Position numbers and translations under genes: made by a program
Part shown: piece by piece, positions 1-7,880 of the stretch
Layout: the number at the start of each line of letters is the position of its first letter
How positions within the stretch are numbered: position 1 is the first letter of the stretch
Source of the DNA: an uncultured Porphyromonas sp.
GTDB taxonomy: Bacteria; Bacteroidota; Bacteroidia; Bacteroidales; Porphyromonadaceae
Reading direction: 5' to 3'
DNA: 10,223 nucleotides
NCBI GenBank assembly: GCA_945965245.1
Contig: CAMFNC010000050.1
Coordinates: forward strand, 1-10,223
The notes under the pieces: generated by a model
Seen by the model: only the letters and a program-made list of their open reading frames with translations
Told to the model about the DNA's origin: nothing
Database searches by the model: none

Positions 1-1371
1 ACCTCCTTGGATATTTATATGACGAATGGAAATGCCGTGGAGAAAAAATCTGTTGCCGTGGCTACTGAACTAACAGACAATGCAGATCAAACCTACACGG
101 TGGCTCCCTGGGCAACCACTCCCGGTCAGAAAACCATCTATGTGGCCATTAACCTGCCTGCCGGTGATATTAAGACGGCTTTGGATGGTGCCGGCGATGC
201 CGCTTCTCTGAAAGCCGCTTTCGAGGCTGCGTATTCCATGATGGATGCCACCACAAAAGATGTGAATGTGGCATTGGCCAAGTATGATGATGGCGCGGAT
301 AAGGATATTATCTTGATGACAGGTAAATCTGCCGAAACCGAAATTGAGTCGGGGATTACGCAAGCCGTAGCCGCTACGGGCAGCAAAAACCGTGTGAATG
401 TAGAGGTGCGTCGTAACTTCTCTCGCGTATTGACCACATTCGGCGGCACGCTGACGGGAACCGGTGCTTCTACTGCCGGTCGCACTTTTGAAATCAAGGA
501 TGGTGGTGGCGTTTTGCAGGCAACCCTGAGTGATATCAAATGGTATGTGGGGCAATACGAAAAAACTTCTTATTTGCTTCCGCTTGATGGAAAAATCATG
601 GTGGCTGATGTTAAGTCTCCGCATTGGGATTTTACCACCGTGAATAACAATGACTTTATTACCGAAACGGCAACTTCGGAACCTAACAAGTATTATACTT
701 ATGTGGGTACTCGTGCCACGGCTGCCAAAGATTTGCTGATTACACCTGCCACCAAGAATGTGGCAAACCTGACCACCAGGGAAATGCTTATGGGCATGAA
801 GTTTATCACGGAAACCACTCACCAGAAAGGTGGTAAGATCGGTACCATGCCCGAAACCGGCTATCGTAAGGGCAACACCACTTACGTAATGGTAACCGCT
901 ACTTGCACCCCGGCTCCCGCTACTTTGGCCACCGGTGAAACCTATACCGCGGGCAATGACCTCTATTACAGCCGTACCACCGGTAAGTTCTATGGTAATA
1001 AAACAAATGCAGAAGCAGCCAGTACAGACCCCGATGGCGGCACAGGAACCAAGGATGGCGTGATTACCTATAAGGGTGGTAAGATGTATTACTTTGTATG
1101 GGTAGATCCCGATGCCACGGATCCTAAGAATTGGATAAACTCTCCGATTGTGCGCAATAATATCTATCATATCAATGTGACTGCATTTCTGAAGTTTGGT
1201 TTCTCCGGCAATCCTTACAATCCCGATCCCGATGATCCCGATGATCCCGATCCTGATCCCGATGACCCCACACCCGATCCCGATGATCCCATCTATGACG
1301 AAGATACCTATATGTCTGCCAAGATTACGGTGATGAAGTGGGGTGTTCACTCATTCGATATCACGTTATAA
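1..1371 (+). CDS. Major fimbrillin (Mfa1/FimA-type stalk subunit), 5' partial
   Basis: Probable stalk subunit of a type V fimbria, polymerised on the outer surface. The frame is open from base 1 (first codons read Thr-Ser-Leu-Asp), so the TTG at 7 is not a credible start; the true start, signal peptide and protease site lie upstream. The visible 456 residues are rich in Thr, Ala and Gly and look like beta-sandwich pilin. Near the C-terminus a MYYFVWV strand is followed by VRNNIYHINV (Arg at visible residue 385), which resembles the C-terminal fimbrillin module of Mfa1-type proteins. An acidic Pro-Asp linker (residues 408-430) follows, then a final strand, ITVMKWGVHSFDITL, with Trp447. In this family the C-terminal segment is thought to serve as the donor strand for the neighbouring subunit; that role here is inferred. 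It is first in the visible order, directly before the anchor gene, as mfa1 precedes mfa2. The family call is firm; exact subfamily is not. Confidence 0.85.
   Translation, partial: TSLDIYMTNGNAVEKKSVAVATELTDNADQTYTVAPWATTPGQKTIYVAINLPAGDIKTALDGAGDAASLKAAFEAAYSMMDATTKDVNVALAKYDDGADKDIILMTGKSAETEIESGITQAVAATGSKNRVNVEVRRNFSRVLTTFGGTLTGTGASTAGRTFEIKDGGGVLQATLSDIKWYVGQYEKTSYLLPLDGKIMVADVKSPHWDFTTVNNNDFITETATSEPNKYYTYVGTRATAAKDLLITPATKNVANLTTREMLMGMKFITETTHQKGGKIGTMPETGYRKGNTTYVMVTATCTPAPATLATGETYTAGNDLYYSRTTGKFYGNKTNAEAASTDPDGGTGTKDGVITYKGGKMYYFVWVDPDATDPKNWINSPIVRNNIYHINVTAFLKFGFSGNPYNPDPDDPDDPDPDPDDPTPDPDDPIYDEDTYMSAKITVMKWGVHSFDITL
1222..1290 (+). repeat. In-frame Pro-Asp codon repeat (acidic linker)
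   Basis: A run of 23 codons made almost only of CCC/CCT and GAT/GAC, built from the units CCCGAT and CCCGATGAT, with one Thr codon interrupting. It encodes an acidic Pro-Asp linker lying between the RNNIY strand and the last strand of the major fimbrillin. The near-identical units make it a plausible site for slippage or recombination, and any change by whole units would keep the frame. In the accessory protein at 2535-4940 the two corresponding strands are nearly contiguous, so the linker appears to be an insertion relative to that paralogue. A Ca2+-binding role is possible from the Asp density but has no further support. Confidence 0.9.
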
Positions 1372-1410
1372 TCTCTCTGAAAGCAAAGTGATCAGATAAA
1401 AAACTATTAA

Positions 1411-1482
1411 GAGGGGAGGGAGGCATGGAACCTGCTTTCCAAGGAAGGACGGATTATGCCGTACTTCCCTCCTTTTCTTTTT
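1411..1482 (+). terminator. Terminator-like hairpin between stalk and anchor genes
   Basis: In the 133-base gap after the stalk gene, GGAGGGA (1415-1421) pairs perfectly with TCCCTCC (1466-1472). The stem can extend outward by A-T and G-T pairs to about 11 bp (1411-1421 with 1466-1476). A second inner stem pairs GGCAT (1422-1426) with ATGCC (1456-1460), leaving a small bulge. The 3' arm runs straight into a pyrimidine-rich tract (TTTTCTTTTTATTTC, 1473-1487). This is the form of an intrinsic terminator, but the loop is long (about 30 bases) and the T tract is interrupted. Since the next genes clearly belong to the same fimbrial set, it may terminate only partly and keep anchor and accessory expression below that of the stalk. 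Folding energy was not calculated. Confidence 0.6.
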
Positions 1483-1504
1483 ATTTCAATTCTTTATTTT
1501 CGCA

Positions 1505-2494
1505 ATGAAGCATACCAAGATTATTGCACTTGTGGTCACGGCTGCCTTGTGTTTGGGCATTGCCACACTCAGTTCCTGCAAGAAATGGATTTATGACGAC
1601 TGGACAGACTGTCCCACAGGCGTGGATGTTTATTTCTATAATCAAACCCCATGTGCCGATGATTCCACCTATCTGGGCGACGTCGATGATGTGCGTGTGC
1701 TTGCATTCGATGCCAACGGCGTATTGGCGGGCAAAGCCGTTCGTAAAACGGGAAAATTGGATAAGGGATACTTTATCCGCATGCCTCTGCCCGAAGGCGT
1801 ATATACCCTGTATTCCTGGGTGGGCATTGATGCGCATCTCTTTGACATCATGCCTTTGGAAATCGGCAAGACCATCTATCGGGAGGTTATGCTGCGGCTG
1901 AAAACAAAAGTCAAAAATCATGCCGTGGGATTGGACGGCCATTGTCTGTGGCAGGGTAGAAGTGAGTCGGTGACAGTGCCATCGGCTCAGGAGAAAGGCG
2001 AAATATATATTCCCACCGCGGTCAATCTGCTGGAGCAGACCAATCGCATCCGGGTGGAAATCAAATTGGATCCCTCTATTATGGGGGTGGCCAAACCTCA
2101 AGATTTTGAGGTGGGTATGGCTGCCGCCAACGGTGTTATACGGATAAACGGCGACATTGTGCGGAATGAACCTCAATTGACCTACTTGGTCAATCATCAT
2201 ATACCCAACGACAGTATGATGGTGGCAGAATTTACCACGCTGAAGTTGCAGACCGGTCAGAAAATGGTGCTGACCCTCAAAAACAAAAAAACAGGAGAAA
2301 TTTTCTACGACAACCGCGACCTCATCGGCGCCCTCTTATTTTATACCGATGGAGGCATCAATCTGATGTGCCAACATGATTTTGTGGTTCGTTTTGTGGT
2401 CAAAGATAAATGTGAAGGCTGTGGCACCTATGTGTGCGCCTCCATCCAAATAGGAGATTGGGGCATTCATAGTTTTGATTATGAGTTACGATAA
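1505..2494 (+). CDS. Mfa2/FimB-type fimbrial anchor lipoprotein
   Basis: Complete 329-residue lipoprotein, probably the outer-membrane anchor that ends and tethers the fimbria. The signal peptide has Lys at 3 and 5, a hydrophobic core, and lipobox LSSC with Cys25 as lipidation site, which supports this ATG. No clear Shine-Dalgarno is present, as is usual in Bacteroidota. After the lipobox come the Mfa2/FimB-like features YDDWTDCP (30-37), an alternating VDVYF strand, and VRVLAFDANG (63-72), then YTLYSW near 100-105. The C-terminus has three cysteines (303, 306, 311) and ends WGIHSFDYELR, closely like the stalk's last strand. There is no Arg between Cys25 and the first fimbrillin strand, so no gingipain-type cleavage site is visible there; anchors of this family are known to stay lipidated. 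It follows the stalk gene, as mfa2 follows mfa1, and is 40 bases from the next gene. Confidence 0.9.
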   Translation: MKHTKIIALVVTAALCLGIATLSSCKKWIYDDWTDCPTGVDVYFYNQTPCADDSTYLGDVDDVRVLAFDANGVLAGKAVRKTGKLDKGYFIRMPLPEGVYTLYSWVGIDAHLFDIMPLEIGKTIYREVMLRLKTKVKNHAVGLDGHCLWQGRSESVTVPSAQEKGEIYIPTAVNLLEQTNRIRVEIKLDPSIMGVAKPQDFEVGMAAANGVIRINGDIVRNEPQLTYLVNHHIPNDSMMVAEFTTLKLQTGQKMVLTLKNKKTGEIFYDNRDLIGALLFYTDGGINLMCQHDFVVRFVVKDKCEGCGTYVCASIQIGDWGIHSFDYELR

Positions 2495-2534
2495 ATTGAG
2501 ATGCCAATAACGGAAACGTTAGAACGATAAGCGT

Positions 2535-4940
2535 ATGAACAGGCAAATCCTATACTTTTTAGCCATGATGCTCTGTGGGTTGGCAGTATGCAGTTGCACC
2601 CATGACCGCGATCCGCGGCAGGTGGATGCCTCCGGACGTGTATTCCTATCGGTCACACGTGCGCAGCAAGACTACGATTCCTTTAACGATGATGCCGTGG
2701 AATATGAGGATCGTGTGCATCATCTTGCATTATTGGTCTTCGATGCCACGATGGGGAATAAAGTGGCCGAATATTATTCCAATGACTATTTCCCATCGGG
2801 CATTCCTATGGCTGATTTGCAGGCTTCCACTTTCAAAGTAGCCATGACACCCGGCACGCGCGACTTCTATTTTGTGGCCAACTGCCCGAATAGTCATACA
2901 CGGCTGCGTGGCATACAATCTGCTGGCGATATGAAAATTTTTATGCAGGAGCTGAATATGCTTGACCCGGCTCTTTTTACTGCTGCCAATTCGGATAAAG
3001 GATTTCCCATGTCGCGCGTATATACTCACCAAAAGGTGGATTATGGAGGCACGGAGTCTTTTCCCACACCTTTTTCTCCAGAAGGCGACAATCTGATTCG
3101 CTTGATTCGCACGGTGGCAAAAGTGGATTTGAATTTCATTAATCTGAAATCTGCGGATATCCCCACAGTTACTTATGAAAATCGTTTGCAGCGCACGGCT
3201 CTGTCTGATGTGCAATATAGTGTAGGCGGTTATCCGGAAACTTTCGCCGGGGTGGCAATGCCTGCGGTGAGAGGCTCCAAGTCGCTGTATAGGATTTATG
3301 TGCCCGAAGCTCTAATTATGACCTCATCTCCCACGTGGGCAACCAAGAATCTGATTAACTATGTTAAAATCGAGCTGAATGGCAAAACCTACGAGATACC
3401 TCTGGTGAGCAATGAGAATGAAATCCAAAATCAGGACTACATGGCTTTTGCCCGTGGTGAACAGGCCAATCAGCCCAATTATAATATCCTCCGAAACAAT
3501 CACTATATCCTCAATGTGCTCGTCAAACCGGAAACGGGTATTACGGCTCAGCTCAAGGTGATGCCTTGGGAGGTGGTAAACGAGGATGTGAGTTATGAGG
3601 ATGCCTATATGAATGCCACCAAAGAGTTGGTCACGTTGAATTATGTACAAGGAGATGTGACTCCAGTGCAGCTGCTGACCACTTTCAATGGCACGAATGT
3701 ATCCTATACAATAAACTATAAGGAAGGCGCGGATTGGCTGCAATTAGACCAAGCCAATCCACGCACGATTACCGGTAATCAAGAATACAACTTCATATCC
3801 CAAAAAGAAAATATCGGCACGGCTCCGCGTCATGCCACTGTAACGTTTCATGCGGAAGGATATGCACATGATGTGGTGGTTACTGTGGTACAACTGCCGC
3901 GTCAGGATTTACTGCTTCGTCGGTATGTGGCATTTGATTATCAGGGCACAAGTGGAATGACCGGTGGCGTTTATGATGTGCCGGTGCAGAGTCATGGATA
4001 TGAATGGCAGGCAGATGTGGTCATAAATCGCTCTACTCTGTCCGGCACTCCCGATTGGCTCAAGGTTACACGTGTGGATAATATGCTTCGCTTGACAGTC
4101 AAGCCTACGAATGGTATTGATTTGCTGCGCGAGGCTCTTGTCAAAGTATTTGATGGTAGCGGTAGAGCCGAATATTTGCGAGTGGAACAAGGTAATTATA
4201 AGCCCATGACCATAGGAGGGCAGATCTGGCTGGACCGTAACATGGGTGCCCTGCATACCACCACAAATATAAATGCGTGGTCCGAACTGGCTCCCATCAC
4301 GGGCGCCGAGCGTGCACGGATGAACGGATACTACTATCAGTGGGGCAGGATGCCGGATGGTTACCACACGCTGGGTGTGGATGTGATCAAAGGCAATATA
4401 GTGGATCCGGATAATGCGAATTGCACTGCATTCCCGGTGGATTATTCCCGAACCAATGAACCTGCGGTGCGTAAGTGGTGGGATGCCACCACCATAAATC
4501 CCTATCAGGATGAATGCTATGGCAAATTTATCACAGCTCCTGATTGGCTGATTAATATTCCGGATGGTTTGGGTATTTGGTCCGAACCCAAAAATCAGTT
4601 CGGGTATGACCCCTGCCCGGAAGGTTATAGGCTGCCCACGGGAGCCGAATGGCAGATTTTGTGGGGTAATAATATTACGTATAAGGGTACTTACGCCAAT
4701 GGATTGTGGGTGAAAACCGGCGTGGCGGGTGTGTATGCGTTTTTCCCGATGACAGCATATCGGGAATACTCCGGTCACATCGAGAATTGGTCCACGGCAA
4801 ATTATACTCGCTTATGTCTGGCAGGAAGCCTCACGGGCGGAACTTATCAGGTATTTGAATTTACCATGAATAATACCGGCTTGTCCCGAACCATGAGTAA
4901 TCTGTCGGATGCCATGGTGGCAAGATGTATAAAAGAGTAA
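2535..4940 (+). CDS. Fimbrial accessory/tip lipoprotein with two BACON-like domains and a FISUMP domain
   Basis: Complete 801-residue lipoprotein, likely an accessory or tip fimbrial subunit. The signal peptide ends in VCSC, with Cys21 as probable lipidation site. Residues about 30-355 form a fimbrillin-like module: Arg42-Ala43 as candidate protease site, LLVFD (66-70), FYFVAN (111-116), LRNNHYILNV (around 320) and KVMPW with Trp345. Two Ig/BACON-like domains follow, about 360-455 (DWLQL, Trp401; ending VVTVVQLP) and 458-555 (DWLKV, Trp508; ending RVEQGNY). From about 559 to the end is a FISUMP domain: IWLDRN (564-569), YYQWGR, CPEGYRLP (694-701) and a terminal ARCIKE with Cys798. Cys694 and Cys798 could form a disulfide (inference). 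BACON and FISUMP domains are known from surface proteins of Bacteroidota, and BACON is often linked to glycan or mucin contact. The ligand is unknown. The protein does not end in a fimbrillin donor strand, which favours a tip position. Confidence 0.82.
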   Translation: MNRQILYFLAMMLCGLAVCSCTHDRDPRQVDASGRVFLSVTRAQQDYDSFNDDAVEYEDRVHHLALLVFDATMGNKVAEYYSNDYFPSGIPMADLQASTFKVAMTPGTRDFYFVANCPNSHTRLRGIQSAGDMKIFMQELNMLDPALFTAANSDKGFPMSRVYTHQKVDYGGTESFPTPFSPEGDNLIRLIRTVAKVDLNFINLKSADIPTVTYENRLQRTALSDVQYSVGGYPETFAGVAMPAVRGSKSLYRIYVPEALIMTSSPTWATKNLINYVKIELNGKTYEIPLVSNENEIQNQDYMAFARGEQANQPNYNILRNNHYILNVLVKPETGITAQLKVMPWEVVNEDVSYEDAYMNATKELVTLNYVQGDVTPVQLLTTFNGTNVSYTINYKEGADWLQLDQANPRTITGNQEYNFISQKENIGTAPRHATVTFHAEGYAHDVVVTVVQLPRQDLLLRRYVAFDYQGTSGMTGGVYDVPVQSHGYEWQADVVINRSTLSGTPDWLKVTRVDNMLRLTVKPTNGIDLLREALVKVFDGSGRAEYLRVEQGNYKPMTIGGQIWLDRNMGALHTTTNINAWSELAPITGAERARMNGYYYQWGRMPDGYHTLGVDVIKGNIVDPDNANCTAFPVDYSRTNEPAVRKWWDATTINPYQDECYGKFITAPDWLINIPDGLGIWSEPKNQFGYDPCPEGYRLPTGAEWQILWGNNITYKGTYANGLWVKTGVAGVYAFFPMTAYREYSGHIENWSTANYTRLCLAGSLTGGTYQVFEFTMNNTGLSRTMSNLSDAMVARCIKE

Positions 4941-4949
4941 CGGATATAA

Positions 4950-7859
4950 ATGGATAAGACGATGAAATACCAAGTCATGAAATATCTTTTTTCCATCGGT
5001 TTGTTTGCCTCTCTTTTGGTCGGATGTCGCAAGGATTTTTTGGAAAACGGAGCAATGGGTGGCAATGTCAGACTTATGGCGAGTTTGAATGTGCAGCCCA
5101 ATCAGGTGGTAATGCGTGCCATGGAACCGGGTTCGGTGGATGAAAATAAGATTAACAGCCTGACTATCTTTGAATTTGATAATTCGAATAAAAGTTTTAT
5201 CAAAAAACATGAGGGGCTTACTTTCCAACAGGTGGGTGATCAGGTATCTGTGGATTTGACGGTTACAGAAGGCGTGGAAATTTTATTGTGCGTCGTGGCC
5301 AATGTGTCAGGTTTGCCAGCAGCACCTTCTTATGACCAACTCAAGACATTTGCTCTGAATACGCAGCCAACCTCTCCTTTTGCCATGTATGGCGAATCGG
5401 TGGGCACATACAATGCCACTCACAATACCACTATTATAGAGGTTGGTCGCCTCTGTGCCGCCATCTCTTTGCAGGCGGCTCCGGATGCCACCGGATTTAC
5501 TTTGGAGGGGGAGTGGGCAGTTTATAATGTGGAATCAAAAGGCTATCTCCATCAGGTAATAGCTTCAGATCCAACCTCATCTTTGCAGGATAGAACCGGG
5601 CTGACTTCCACACAGCGAGCTTATACTTTCCCACGTAACATCACCGTGAGTGCAACTCATCCGGCCACATTCGTGGTTTTCAAGGCCAAATACATGGGCA
5701 GAAGCTATTATTATAAGCATCCTATTAATGTGGTGGCAGGCAAACAGATATTCGAAAGCAATCACCTCTATGCTATCAATATCGTTAAGATTACTGAAGT
5801 GGGGTATGCTACTCCCGAAGAGGCTATAGCTGCCACCAAAGACAAGAAACTGGTCTTTACCGTTTCTGATTGGGACGATAAGAACAGCAACGAGGTGGCT
5901 TTCTTTGGCAATTACTATTTGAGCATTACGAAACGGTTTTTTGAGTTTGATTATGAACGGCAGGCTAAAACTGCGGAAATCAGAACCAATGTGCCGGATA
6001 TATCGCTGGTGCCGCCCGCAGAATTGAATGAGAGCGGTGTGCCGGTGGCTGCCTATTGGACGGATTGCGGGCTTTATAAGAGTTCCAATGCAGAGGTTAA
6101 TCCGCATCTATTGAATGTAGCAGTCTATAAAAATGAGAGCACCAAGCCCTTTCGCACAGCTTTTGGTTATATTCGAGCCGAGGGTATCCATACCGATGAC
6201 CTCAAAATCAAAATAGAAGTGCACCAGACCAATGTGTCTAACTACTTACCCCATACTCCGGGGTTGGTGGTGAGTCCGATTTTGCATTATGTGCGCACTT
6301 TGCAGCCCACGGTACTTACATCGCATGTCAATCCTTCATTGGAACGCCAAGAATGGTATGTGGGTCCTATTATGTACCTTCCCGGAACTCCCGACGAAGA
6401 TAAATTTATAGAAACAACTATACCGGCACCCTCTACAGAAAGTGATAATCCAATAAAAGTGGTGGGAGCAGGTACGCTGCAAATTAAAACCAAGCAGATG
6501 CCGAATACCAAGAGAAGGTTCGCACGTGTGGTGGTTATTTCCGGTTCCGGAGTTTATAACTATGCTCAGCCTATTGATGTGACGCAGGGATATGAACTGG
6601 ATTATACATTGCAGTATCCGTCGGAATTGCAGGGACAGCAAATAGCGCGGGATGTGGAGTGTATAGAGGCCCCCATGGAACATGATACCGATTTGATATA
6701 CAAGGTTCTTGTTAAATCAAATTCTCCTTGGAAAATAGTTTCCGCTTCGGGAGGAGATTTGAACCAAATAACGGACTTTGTGGAAATATCACCGATGTCA
6801 TATAACCATGGTTCTTCCATTGTTGATAAGCCGGATCCCAATGATTATGGTATCAACCCCAGAGTTACAGAAGTGACCATCAAGGTGAAGAAAAGGGCAT
6901 TGGATGAGCCAACGATTGGTGGTTTTCATTATGCCCGTCAATTGCGTTTGCAGATTATTGGCACGCCGTATGTGGTAAATAATTTGGTATATAATTCCCC
7001 AAGGACCAGCGTAAAAGACATCTTTATTTATCGAGGTGGTGTGGTTGCCATCGGTGATGAAGATTCCGGGCAGGTGGACTATTGGTTGGATAGAAACTTG
7101 AAAACCGGATACCGTTTTTCCGAGGGTTATAATGCGGCTAATGCCGGCTATCCGATGCTTTACAGCTATGCCATACCCATTGGGCATAAAACCACAATAT
7201 ATGGAGCGTATGGTAAAAGCAATACGCAATACCCTAAAAACAATGAATATTATGGTGATGACGGTTTCTTCCCATCCGGTTCTCCGCAGAGCGGTATGAT
7301 TTCTTATAGAAATCCGTCTGACCTTAAGATGCGGTATTACAGAAATGCTGCTTGGCAGACTGCGGGTGTGGCTTATCTGGGTGATAATCCGTGGCCCAAT
7401 GATGAAACCTACAACCCATGCCCTCCGGGATGGGAGGTGCCCTCTTTGGCTCAATGGCAGATACCGTTGGAAATGGTGAATGGCAGAATGGGAGGAAGTT
7501 CGTATGGCAAACCTATTGACCCTAACCTCTCCCCGGATTATACTGTGTTGAATGGAGCCATGACCGTTAATAATTGTGGTAAATACTTTTTTGTGCAACC
7601 TTCGAAATATGCCCCTATTTCGGATATGATTTTTTATTTCTATCCGGCTGCCGGGTATCGTATTTTGGACACCAATCTCTTTTTGCCGGGAGCTATGGGA
7701 AATTATCAAATCTCCGATAAATATGATGCGTCGAATGGAAGTTTTGAAACGCGTCGTTTTTATTTCAATTCCGGTTCGGCATTTCTTTATGAAGATTTGG
7801 GAGTTTACTCATCATCCGTCCGATGTGTATTGAAACAGTCGGAAAAACCTGTTCCATAA
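4950..7859 (+). CDS. Fimbrial accessory/tip lipoprotein with three Ig/BACON-like domains and a FISUMP domain
   Basis: Complete 969-residue lipoprotein, a paralogue of its two neighbours. Starts at 4950, 4962 or 4977 are all possible in frame; all keep the lipobox LVGC (Cys26 from the first Met). I keep 4950, 9 bases after the previous stop, but 4962 (MKYQVMKYLF) is equally good. The fimbrillin-like module spans about 27-315: Arg56-Ala57 candidate cleavage site, LTIFEFD (71-77), CVVAN (ending at 118), HLYAINIVKI followed by GYATPEEA, and FTVSDW with Trp308. Three beta domains follow, roughly 315-430, 435-565 (ending near GYELDYTLQYP, 547-557) and 568-690 (SPWKIV, Trp594). The FISUMP domain starts near 700 with YWLDRNL (Trp712 to Leu717), has CPPGWEVP (824-831) and ends with SVRCVLK (Cys959). 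It probably sits at or near the fimbrial tip; the ligand is unknown. Tight spacing indicates one transcript with its neighbours. Confidence 0.82.
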   Translation: MDKTMKYQVMKYLFSIGLFASLLVGCRKDFLENGAMGGNVRLMASLNVQPNQVVMRAMEPGSVDENKINSLTIFEFDNSNKSFIKKHEGLTFQQVGDQVSVDLTVTEGVEILLCVVANVSGLPAAPSYDQLKTFALNTQPTSPFAMYGESVGTYNATHNTTIIEVGRLCAAISLQAAPDATGFTLEGEWAVYNVESKGYLHQVIASDPTSSLQDRTGLTSTQRAYTFPRNITVSATHPATFVVFKAKYMGRSYYYKHPINVVAGKQIFESNHLYAINIVKITEVGYATPEEAIAATKDKKLVFTVSDWDDKNSNEVAFFGNYYLSITKRFFEFDYERQAKTAEIRTNVPDISLVPPAELNESGVPVAAYWTDCGLYKSSNAEVNPHLLNVAVYKNESTKPFRTAFGYIRAEGIHTDDLKIKIEVHQTNVSNYLPHTPGLVVSPILHYVRTLQPTVLTSHVNPSLERQEWYVGPIMYLPGTPDEDKFIETTIPAPSTESDNPIKVVGAGTLQIKTKQMPNTKRRFARVVVISGSGVYNYAQPIDVTQGYELDYTLQYPSELQGQQIARDVECIEAPMEHDTDLIYKVLVKSNSPWKIVSASGGDLNQITDFVEISPMSYNHGSSIVDKPDPNDYGINPRVTEVTIKVKKRALDEPTIGGFHYARQLRLQIIGTPYVVNNLVYNSPRTSVKDIFIYRGGVVAIGDEDSGQVDYWLDRNLKTGYRFSEGYNAANAGYPMLYSYAIPIGHKTTIYGAYGKSNTQYPKNNEYYGDDGFFPSGSPQSGMISYRNPSDLKMRYYRNAAWQTAGVAYLGDNPWPNDETYNPCPPGWEVPSLAQWQIPLEMVNGRMGGSSYGKPIDPNLSPDYTVLNGAMTVNNCGKYFFVQPSKYAPISDMIFYFYPAAGYRILDTNLFLPGAMGNYQISDKYDASNGSFETRRFYFNSGSAFLYEDLGVYSSSVRCVLKQSEKPVP

Positions 7860-7880
7860 CGCTTTATAAAACAGAAAAAG

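Noticed and set aside
1222..1290. Short repeats considered as a CRISPR array or recombinase site.
   Set aside because: The units are 6-9 bases with no spacers, lie in frame within a coding region and encode a Pro-Asp linker.
70..1350. A long open frame on the - strand (426 codons) opposite the stalk gene.
   Set aside because: Its product has no signal peptide or recognisable domain and is rich in Ile, Gly and His, as expected from reading GAT, GGT and ATC-rich codons backwards. The + strand frame carries clear fimbrillin motifs. It is a shadow.
1495..1502. TATTTTCG, one base off the Bacteroidota -7 element TAnnTTTG, before the anchor gene.
   Set aside because: It ends only two bases before the ATG, leaving no room for a leader, and no TTTG -33 element lies at the right distance upstream. 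It is most likely chance in an AT-rich stretch.
2495..2534. The 40-base gap between anchor and first accessory gene as a promoter or terminator.
   Set aside because: It has no hairpin with a T tract and no TAnnTTTG-like element; it fits an ordinary gap within an operon.
3909..4778. Long - strand open frame opposite the BACON/FISUMP part of the first accessory gene.
   Set aside because: No domain or start signal is recognisable, and the + strand has a continuous, domain-rich reading frame here. The same applies to the - strand frame at 6798-7709.
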